From JARRRL01 sp037380725 (GTDB lineage: Bacteria > Pseudomonadota > Gammaproteobacteria > Pseudomonadales > JANQJO01), in the NCBI GenBank assembly GCA_037380725.1, contig JARRRL010000173.1, positions 1-5,410 of the forward strand: a DNA stretch of 5,410 bases, given 5' to 3'. The notes below the pieces were generated by a model. It did no database searches, was not told the DNA's origin, and was given only the letters and a program-made list of their open reading frames with translations. Positions 1 to 4,244 of this stretch are shown in pieces (position 1 is the first letter of the stretch; each line of letters starts with the position of its first letter). A program made the translations under genes and the position numbers.

Positions 1-1236
1 GAAGCCAAAACTGCGGTATACCTCGAACACCAGATCAATAAACACCAACACTTCCGCTTGAATCTGATCTTCTGTACAAAAAATATGCCCATCATCCTGG
101 GTAAAGTTCCGCACTCGCATGGCACCATGCAGCGTACCCGATGGCTCATTCCGGTGGCAAGAACCAAATTCAGATAAACGAACCGGCAGATCACGGTAAC
201 TCTTCAATCCTTGATTATAGACCTGTACGTGACAAGGACAATTCATGGGTTTTACGGCATAATCTCGATTTTCCGAGGCCGTGGTAAACATGTGCTCGTG
301 AAACTTCTCCCAATGGCCCGACTTTTCCCACAACACGCGATCAACCAGCTGCGGCGTACGAATTTCCTGATAACCCCGCACACGCAGAATACCACGAATG
401 TATTGCTCAAGTACCTGATACAATGCCCACCCTTTCGGATGCCAAAATACCATACCCGGCGCTTCTTCTTGCGTGTGAAACAAACTCAATTGACGGCCAA
501 TGCGTCGATGATCCCGTTTCTCCGCTTCCGCCAAGCGCGTTAAAAATGCCTTTAGTGCTTTGGAATTTTCCCAAGCGGTGCCGTAAATGCGTTGCAATTG
601 CTCATTATTCGCATCCCCACGCCAATAAGCGCCAGAGACCCGCAGTAGCTTAAAAGCACGCAGGTGACGCGTATTGGGCACATGAGGGCCTCGACACATG
701 TCCGTGTATTCCTCATGATGATACAGCTTAATGATCTCATCTTCAGGAATCGCATCCACAATCTGTAACTTGTACGGTTCAGCCCTTTGTTCAAACACCG
801 CACGCGCTTCATCACGACTGACGATCTTTACGATAACGTCGTAATCTTTTTTAATCAATAATTCAACACGCGCTTCAATGGCTGTTAAGTCTTCTTCCGT
901 AAACGGTTTCTCATAAGCGACGTCGTAATAAAACCCATCGTCAATCACCGGGCCAATGGCCATTTTAGCCTCGGGATACAGTTGCTTCACCGCATGCCCC
1001 ACCAGATGCGCAAACGAGTGCCGAACGATCTCCAAACCTGCGGCGTCACGTATTGTCACAATACTGACCGTTGCATCGTGTTCAATGGGGAGACTCGCAT
1101 CCAGCAACTCGCCATCGACTCGACCTGCGATAGCTGCCTTAGCCAATCCCGGACCAATGCTCTGCGCGATCTCCATAACCGTAACGGGGTGATCAAATGA
1201 TTTACAAGTACCGTCTGGTAATGTAATGGTTGGCAT
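1..1236 (-). CDS. thrS: Threonyl-tRNA synthetase, N-terminal 412 residues (runs off left edge)
   Basis: Class II aminoacyl-tRNA synthetase that charges tRNA-Thr with threonine in the cytosol. The frame is open from the ATG at 1236 to the window edge. Visible parts: TGS domain (about residues 1-61, starting MPTITLPDGT); editing domain that removes mischarged Ser-tRNA-Thr, with its four metal-type residues H73, H77, C181 and H185 (HSFAH and CRGPH); then the catalytic domain with MNCPCH (zinc ligand C333), motif 2 around R362 (FGSCHRNEPSG) and the second zinc ligand H384 (DDGHIF). These positions sit one residue below the E. coli ones as I recall them. The E. coli protein is about 642 residues, so motif 3, the third zinc ligand and the anticodon-binding domain lie outside. 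Cys at the position where E. coli has Gly (NCPGH) is, to my knowledge, normal in other gammaproteobacteria. A Shine-Dalgarno GAGAAGGA precedes the ATG by 11 nt. infC often follows thrS but cannot be seen here. Identification is very secure. Confidence 0.98.
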   Translation of the reverse strand, partial: MPTITLPDGTCKSFDHPVTVMEIAQSIGPGLAKAAIAGRVDGELLDASLPIEHDATVSIVTIRDAAGLEIVRHSFAHLVGHAVKQLYPEAKMAIGPVIDDGFYYDVAYEKPFTEEDLTAIEARVELLIKKDYDVIVKIVSRDEARAVFEQRAEPYKLQIVDAIPEDEIIKLYHHEEYTDMCRGPHVPNTRHLRAFKLLRVSGAYWRGDANNEQLQRIYGTAWENSKALKAFLTRLAEAEKRDHRRIGRQLSLFHTQEEAPGMVFWHPKGWALYQVLEQYIRGILRVRGYQEIRTPQLVDRVLWEKSGHWEKFHEHMFTTASENRDYAVKPMNCPCHVQVYNQGLKSYRDLPVRLSEFGSCHRNEPSGTLHGAMRVRNFTQDDGHIFCTEDQIQAEVLVFIDLVFEVYRSFGF

Positions 1237-1247
1237 GTAACGTCACA

Positions 1248-1255
1248 TCCTTCTC
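1248..1255 (-). promoter_or_regulatory. Ribosome binding site of thrS
   Basis: The minus strand reads GAGAAGGA, a Shine-Dalgarno match that ends 11 nt before the thrS ATG at 1236. The spacing is slightly long. No other in-frame start with a better site lies nearby, and the protein begins at the usual TGS-domain N-terminus, so this supports the chosen start. Confidence 0.7.
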
Positions 1256-1263
1256 GATACGAT

Positions 1264-1283
1264 TACGGTTCTCTACGACCACA
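1264..1283 (-). promoter_or_regulatory. Candidate thrS leader hairpin with CGU in the loop (possible tRNA-Thr anticodon mimic)
   Basis: In the mRNA sense (minus strand) UGUGGU and ACCGUA can form a 6-bp stem that includes two G-U pairs, closing the 8-nt loop CGUAGAGA. The CGU triplet, one of the tRNA-Thr anticodons, falls at -41 to -39 relative to the thrS ATG. E. coli thrS is known to be repressed by its own product binding a leader hairpin that mimics the tRNA-Thr anticodon arm (CGU at about -32 to -30). The similarity in position and triplet is what I see; the function is inferred. The stem is weak and the loop is 8 nt, not 7, so this is tentative. Confidence 0.3.
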
Positions 1284-1349
1284 CATTCTACGACCACCAA
1301 CTCTACAACCACAAAAAACGCTAAGCACAAAAAAATCGCTACAACACAT
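1271..1349 (-). repeat. Degenerate five-unit tandem repeat in the thrS leader
   Basis: On the plus strand, units begin at about 1271/1273, 1288, 1303, 1321 and 1339. The three clearest are 15-bp copies: CTCTACGACCACACA (1271-1285), TTCTACGACCACCAA (1286-1300) and CTCTACAACCACAAA (1301-1315). Two looser units follow at 18-bp spacing (CTAAGCACAAAAAAATCG and CTACAACACAT). In the mRNA sense, four of the five contain U-[C/U]GU-AG. The array fills most of the 5' leader between thrS and the upstream tRNA gene. The three-copy core is clear; the outer two units are degenerate. Confidence 0.7.
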
Positions 1350-1369
1350 TCACAGCACACACAATGAGA

Positions 1370-1399
1370 CAGATACCGCGAAGGTCAAATCAAAATCAA
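1370..1399 (-). promoter_or_regulatory. Weak candidate promoter for thrS
   Basis: On the minus strand TTGATT (1394-1399) lies 18 nt upstream of TATCTG (1370-1375). The -35 box is a fair match to the sigma70 consensus and the -10 box a poor one. It would start a transcript with a leader of about 125 nt containing the tandem repeat. thrS may instead be read from the stronger promoter in front of tRNA-Val. Confidence 0.2.
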
Positions 1400-1421
1400 A
1401 ATACGGAAGGAGAATCGACAC

Positions 1422-1449
1422 CATCACCCGGAACACATCACCCAGAACA
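1422..1449. repeat. 14-bp direct tandem repeat, two copies
   Basis: CATCACCCGGAACA (1422-1435) is followed directly by CATCACCCAGAACA (1436-1449); 13 of 14 bases are identical. It lies between the 3' end of tRNA-Val and thrS. No function is evident; it looks like a recent local duplication. Confidence 0.75.
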
Positions 1450-1454
1450 TCATC

Positions 1455-1562
1455 AAGAGAAGAAATGGTAGACACGATTGGATTCGAACCAACGACCCCC
1501 ACCATGTCAAGGTGGTGCTCTAACCAACTGAGCTACGTGTCTATTTTTCTTTATCTTCTCTT
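1455..1562. repeat. 9-bp inverted repeat arms flanking the tRNA gene
   Basis: AAGAGAAGA (1455-1463) and TCTTCTCTT (1554-1562) are perfect complements on either side of tRNA-Val. In the minus-strand transcript the purine arm lies 11 nt before the tRNA 5' end and the pyrimidine arm starts 2 nt after the encoded CCA. They could pair to extend the acceptor stem of the precursor across an asymmetric gap. The arms are low-complexity purine/pyrimidine sequence, so chance is possible. Confidence 0.5.
1466..1542 (-). tRNA. tRNA-Val (anticodon GAC)
   Basis: A complete 77-nt tRNA gene including the encoded CCA (1466-1468) and discriminator A (1469). The acceptor stem AGACACG / CGTGTCT pairs over all 7 positions. 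The D arm reads GCTCAGTTGGTTAGAGC, the anticodon stem CCACC / GGTGG encloses loop TTGACAT with anticodon GAC, and the T arm carries the usual GGTTCGAATCC. The body from the D arm to the T arm is almost the same as E. coli tRNA-Val(GAC); the acceptor stem differs and opens with A1-U72, not G1-C72. It reads GUC, and GUU by wobble. It is transcribed toward thrS, with 229 nt between them and no clear terminator hairpin, so co-transcription is possible. Confidence 0.98.
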
Positions 1563-1582
1563 CTGTATCTTCCGTTCTTCTC

Positions 1583-1637
1583 TTTTGTGCCCAACTTTGT
1601 ACTCAACTTCTTGTACTTAAGCTTCGTACCCAAGCTC
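1583..1637 (-). repeat. Four-unit degenerate short tandem repeat in the tRNA-Val leader
   Basis: Read on the minus strand the units are GAGCTTGGGTACGA (1637-1624), AGCTTAAGTACAAGA (1623-1609), AGTTGAGTACAA (1608-1597) and AGTTGGGCACAAAA (1596-1583), with a shared core AGYTNRGKAC. Unit length is 12-15 bp. It lies in the predicted 5' leader of the tRNA transcript. No function is known to me. Confidence 0.55.
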
Positions 1638-1654
1638 ATCTCATATCCATGAGC
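1634..1654 (-). other. Small alternative hairpins in the tRNA leader
   Basis: On the minus strand GCTCAT (1654-1649) can pair with ATGAGC (1639-1634) over a 9-nt loop, or CTCAT with the nearer ATGAG over a GGAT tetraloop. The two pairings exclude each other. A switch is conceivable, but the stems are short and this may be chance. Confidence 0.3.
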
Positions 1655-1686
1655 TGCATTCTATAACGAACAAATGAATATGGCAC

Positions 1687-1704
1687 AGAGTAATTCAGCA
1701 CTCT
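1687..1704 (-). other. Small inverted repeat just downstream of the tRNA promoter
   Basis: AGAGT (1687-1691) and ACTCT (1700-1704) form a 5-bp stem with an 8-nt loop, starting about 10 nt into the predicted transcript. It is weak and has no T run. Confidence 0.25.
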
Positions 1705-1721
1705 AATTGACCGGGTCGGGC

Positions 1722-1751
1722 AGTATAAAGCCAATCCGCAGATAGAATCAA
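1722..1751 (-). promoter_or_regulatory. Probable sigma70-type promoter of the tRNA-Val transcript
   Basis: On the minus strand TTGATT (1746-1751) and TATACT (1722-1727) are separated by 18 nt. The sequence after the -10 box is GCCCGACCC, a GC-rich discriminator of the kind known from stringently controlled stable-RNA promoters. Transcription would begin near 1715, giving a leader of about 170 nt before the mature tRNA at 1542. It is the best promoter match I see in the window. A further tRNA promoter nearer 1543 is not apparent. Confidence 0.55.
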
Positions 1752-1828
1752 GCGTGAATCACGCGTTCACCGATCAAAACACGAGTAAGCGCCACCGGGG
1801 TCGCCTGCAAATTAACCACTTCACACGA

Positions 1829-1888
1829 CGTTATTTCAAACGCTATTTCAAAGTCTTTTTCAAACGCTATTGAAAAAGCTATTTCAAA
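1829..1888 (-). repeat. 12-bp tandem repeat, five units, containing the uvrB stop codon
   Basis: Minus-strand units are TTTGAAATAGCT (1888-1877), TTTTCAATAGCG (1876-1865), TTTGAAAAAGAC (1864-1853), TTTGAAATAGCG (1852-1841) and TTTGAAATAACG (1840-1829). The uvrB TAG at 1881-1879 lies in the first unit. Because the unit is four codons long, the array keeps the uvrB frame, and units 2, 4 and 5 carry a stop codon at the same place (TAG, TAG, TAA). Confidence 0.85.
1855..1878 (-). terminator. AT-rich hairpin directly after the uvrB stop (weak terminator candidate)
   Basis: On the minus strand CTTTTTCAA (1878-1870) and TTGAAAAAG (1863-1855) form a perfect 9-bp stem with a 6-nt loop, beginning 1 nt after the uvrB stop codon. 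The stem is AT-rich and no T run follows, so it is not a typical intrinsic terminator. It could instead protect the mRNA 3' end. It arises from the divergent second and third units of the tandem array. Confidence 0.25.
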
Positions 1889-3906
1889 AAATGCTGTGCC
1901 TTGAGTTGCTGTATCTGGTCGCGCAGGTCCGCTGCTTTCTCAAATTCCAATTGCTGAGCACATTGCAGCATCGTTTTCTCTAACGCGTCAAGCCGCTTGG
2001 CCAAGGCCAATGGCGTCAGCGTTTCCGATACCTCCGACAACGATTCTGCGCCGCCTTTACGCGACGAATCTCGACGCGACTTCCCTTTACCTCGCGCACG
2101 ACGCATCAAGCCAGCCCCGTCCATGATTTCTTTTACGGACTTAGTGATGGTCACCGGCGCAATCCCATTCGCCTCATTAAACGCGTGCTGCTTTTCGCGG
2201 CGTCGCTGTGTTTCTTCCATGGCGCGCTGCATGGATCCTGTCACCGTGTCGGCATACAATATGGCCTTCCCTTTTGCGTTCCGAGCCACCCGACCAATCG
2301 TTTGAATCAAAGAACGCTCCGAACGCAAAAAGCCTTCTTTGTCCGCATCCAAAATCCCAACCAACGACACTTCCGGGATATCCAAACCTTCCCGCAGCAG
2401 GTTGATACCCACCAGCACATCAAATTGACCTAAGCGTAAGTCTCGGATAATCTCAACTCGCTCCACTGTATCGATGTCAGCGTGCACATAACGCACACGC
2501 ACGCCGTGCTCAGCCAAATACGCCGTCAAATCCTCGGCCATGCGCTTGGTCAAGGTTGTAATCAGCACGCGCTCGCCCACCGCCGCCCGCTCTCGAATCT
2601 CACCATACACATCATCCACTTGCGTAGCCGCTGGACGCACCTCGACCACCGGATCCAGCAATCCCGTTGGACGCACAATCTGCTCCAACACCCGCCCAGA
2701 CCATTTTGCCTCATACGGACCTGGCGTCGCCGATACAAAAACCGTTTGAGGTGCAATGCGCTCCCATTCCTCAAATTTCAACGGTCGATTGTCCAACGCA
2801 GAAGGCAAACGAAACCCGTACTCCACCAAAGTTTCTTTGCGGGATCGATCCCCTTTATACATGGCGCCCAGTTGTGGGATCGTCACATGCGACTCATCGA
2901 TCACCAGCAACGCTTCAGGCGGCAAATAATCGTACAAGGTCGGCGGCGGAGATCCCGCAGAACGACCCGACAAATAGCGCGAATAATTTTCAATACCTTG
3001 GCAATACCCCAATTCCTGCAACATTTCTATGTCGTATTGCGTTCGTTGCGATAAGCGTTGGTACTCCAGCTGCTTATCCATCCCCTTGAGTTGATCCAAT
3101 CGCTCACGCAATTCTTCTTTTATGTCAACAATGGCGGCCTGGATGATCTCACGCGGCGTCACATAGTGGGACTTGGGGTACAAGGTAAAACGCGGCACCT
3201 CCCCTTGCACCGCACCCGTCAGGGGATCAAAGATACTGATTTTTTCAATTTCATCGTCAAACAGCTCCACACGAACCGCCCACTGATCCGACTCCGCTGG
3301 AAACACATCAATCACTTCGCCGCGCACCCGATACGTACTTCGGGTAAACTCAAGATCATTCCGCGTATACTGGAGTTCGGCTAATCGCCTCAGCAGACTG
3401 CGATGATCGTGCCGGTCACCGCGCACAAAATGAAACACCATGCGCAAATAAGCCTGCGGATCACCCAAACCGTAAATGGCGGACACCGTGGCCACAATCA
3501 AGGTGTCTTTATATTCCAGCAAAGCTTTGGTAGCCGATAAACGCATTTGCTCGATGTGATCATTAATGGAAGCATCTTTCTCAATGTACGTGTCCGACGC
3601 CGGCACATACGCTTCGGGCTGATAATAATCGTAGTAGGAAACAAAATATTCCACGTGGTTGTGCGGAAAAAATCCTCGAAACTCACCGTACAATTGCGCA
3701 GCAAGTGTCTTATTCGGTGCTAACACCAATGTCGGACGGTTTAATTGAGCCACCACATTGGCGATGGTGAACGTCTTGCCTGAACCCGTCACACCCAGCA
3801 AGGTTTGATGCGACAAGCCCGCCTCCAAACCCTCGCACAATCCCGCGATAGCGCCAGGCTGATCACCTTGTGGTACGTAGTCACTCACTAAGCGAAAACC
3901 ACTCAT
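1879..3906 (-). CDS. uvrB: UvrABC excinuclease subunit B
   Basis: DNA-damage recognition helicase-like ATPase of nucleotide excision repair: UvrA loads it, it verifies the lesion and recruits UvrC. I place the start at the ATG at 3906 (675 residues; E. coli has 673), because the Shine-Dalgarno TGAGGTG lies just upstream; a GTG at 3912 sits inside that site and would add two residues. Visible in order: Walker A GVTGSGKT (38-45); the beta-hairpin with aromatic cluster YYDYYQPEAYVP (91-102) that inserts between the DNA strands; UvrB interaction domain around RVRGEVIDVFPAES (193-206); motif II DESH (337-340); VSATPG (391-396); GINLLREGLDIPEVS (500-514); arginine-finger motif VI QTIGRVARN (535-543; Val where E. 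coli has Ala); and the C-terminal UVR motif (about 635-672) that binds UvrC. No key residue is missing. The stop lies in a tandem repeat. I see no clear LexA box upstream, so SOS control is not supported. Confidence 0.98.
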   Translation of the reverse strand: MSGFRLVSDYVPQGDQPGAIAGLCEGLEAGLSHQTLLGVTGSGKTFTIANVVAQLNRPTLVLAPNKTLAAQLYGEFRGFFPHNHVEYFVSYYDYYQPEAYVPASDTYIEKDASINDHIEQMRLSATKALLEYKDTLIVATVSAIYGLGDPQAYLRMVFHFVRGDRHDHRSLLRRLAELQYTRNDLEFTRSTYRVRGEVIDVFPAESDQWAVRVELFDDEIEKISIFDPLTGAVQGEVPRFTLYPKSHYVTPREIIQAAIVDIKEELRERLDQLKGMDKQLEYQRLSQRTQYDIEMLQELGYCQGIENYSRYLSGRSAGSPPPTLYDYLPPEALLVIDESHVTIPQLGAMYKGDRSRKETLVEYGFRLPSALDNRPLKFEEWERIAPQTVFVSATPGPYEAKWSGRVLEQIVRPTGLLDPVVEVRPAATQVDDVYGEIRERAAVGERVLITTLTKRMAEDLTAYLAEHGVRVRYVHADIDTVERVEIIRDLRLGQFDVLVGINLLREGLDIPEVSLVGILDADKEGFLRSERSLIQTIGRVARNAKGKAILYADTVTGSMQRAMEETQRRREKQHAFNEANGIAPVTITKSVKEIMDGAGLMRRARGKGKSRRDSSRKGGAESLSEVSETLTPLALAKRLDALEKTMLQCAQQLEFEKAADLRDQIQQLKAQHFLK

Positions 3907-3909
3907 GTA

Positions 3910-3915
3910 CACCTC
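3910..3915 (-). promoter_or_regulatory. Ribosome binding site that decides the uvrB start
   Basis: The minus strand reads GAGGTG at 3915-3910, followed by TAC and then ATG at 3906; the GAGG core is 5 nt from the ATG. Because the alternative GTG codon (3912-3910) overlaps the site itself, the ATG at 3906 is the likelier start. Confidence 0.7.
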
Positions 3916-4124
3916 ATTGTTTACTCATACATAATTCCGCTCTGCACCCTGATAGAGCAAACAACCGCACACAGCGGCTCGATACGAATGCTGCACAAAA
4001 CGGCTTGATCGGGACTTGAGACTGCCACAAAGTGGGCATACACTCCAACCCGCAAGTGTGCAATGCGGCAACCCAAAGCCCCAAAAAAACAGACAGTAAA
4101 GACGATCCAGCGGAACACCTCATC

Positions 4125-4155
4125 GGCTCACTTGCAAAATAGGCTCACTTGCAAA
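4125..4155. repeat. 14-bp direct repeat with 17-bp period in the divergent promoter region
   Basis: GGCTCACTTGCAAA occurs identically at 4125-4138 and 4142-4155, separated by 3 bp. It lies about 90-120 bp before the aminotransferase start and about 220-250 bp before uvrB. It could be a pair of binding sites for a regulator, or a simple local duplication. Confidence 0.8.
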
Positions 4156-4232
4156 CGGTAGCCGACTAACACCCAAAACACACTACGCCACAATACTGCA
4201 CCACAATTAGGCAAACATTATCCCGACCTAAC

Positions 4233-4237
4233 GAGGA
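4233..4237 (+). promoter_or_regulatory. Ribosome binding site of the aminotransferase gene
   Basis: GAGGA lies 7 nt before a GTG codon at 4245, which is good Shine-Dalgarno spacing. There is no in-frame ATG near here, and the protein begins at the expected family N-terminus, so GTG is the start. Confidence 0.75.
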
Positions 4238-4244
4238 AACCGAC

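Larger units (their letters stand above)
1543..1878. other. Spacer between tRNA-Val and uvrB without a protein gene
   Basis: I see no credible coding sequence in these 336 bases. From the tRNA side the region holds a purine-rich run on the transcribed strand (about 1543-1590), a four-unit short repeat (1583-1637), two small inverted repeats (1634-1654 and 1687-1704), a promoter for the tRNA (1722-1751), and the 12-bp repeat array that overlaps the end of uvrB. A short palindrome, GCGTGA-T-TCACGC on the minus strand (near 1752-1764), follows uvrB but has no T run, so I do not call it a terminator. Confidence 0.7.
3907..4244. other. Divergent intergenic region between uvrB and the aminotransferase gene
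   Basis: These 338 bases must contain the promoters for both divergent genes. I see no strong sigma70 match for either. On the uvrB side an inverted repeat GCTCT / AGAGC (3939-3943 and 3954-3958, 10-nt gap) lies 33 nt upstream of the ATG. Two overlapping short reading frames on the minus strand (4123-3914 and 4118-3921) end just before uvrB; both have hydrophobic N-termini but weak ribosome sites, and I do not call them genes. A 14-bp direct repeat lies at 4125-4155. Confidence 0.6.

Noticed and set aside
333..336. NCPCH instead of E. coli NCPGH in the ThrRS zinc site (coordinates here are residue numbers)
   Set aside because: I recall the Cys variant from other gammaproteobacteria, so it is not a sign of altered metal binding.
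211..653. Plus-strand open frames across 211-543 and 423-653, and minus-strand frame 552-815
   Set aside because: They lie within thrS in other frames; the thrS frame encodes all conserved ThrRS motifs without a break.
1237..1250. Upstream ATG-TGA minimal reading frame in front of thrS
   Set aside because: It is a single start codon followed directly by a stop, adjacent to the ribosome site; likely chance.
1750..1830. Intrinsic terminator for uvrB (palindrome GCGTGATTCACGC and a GC-rich imperfect repeat near 1790-1806)
   Set aside because: The loops would be too small or the stem has mismatches, and neither is followed by a T run.
1997..3384. Several plus-strand frames (up to 190 codons, 2482-3054) and minus-strand frames inside uvrB
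   Set aside because: They are antisense or out-of-frame shadows of uvrB, with low-complexity, Arg/His/Pro-rich translations and no recognisable domain.
3907..4123. LexA (SOS) box upstream of uvrB
   Set aside because: Half-site-like CTGT sequences occur on the minus strand near 4090-4100, but no CTGT-N8-ACAG pair is present.
4172..4221. Sigma70 promoter for the aminotransferase gene (TTGCAA in the direct repeats as -35, ATTATC near 4217 as -10)
   Set aside because: No -35 and -10 pair has acceptable spacing and match.
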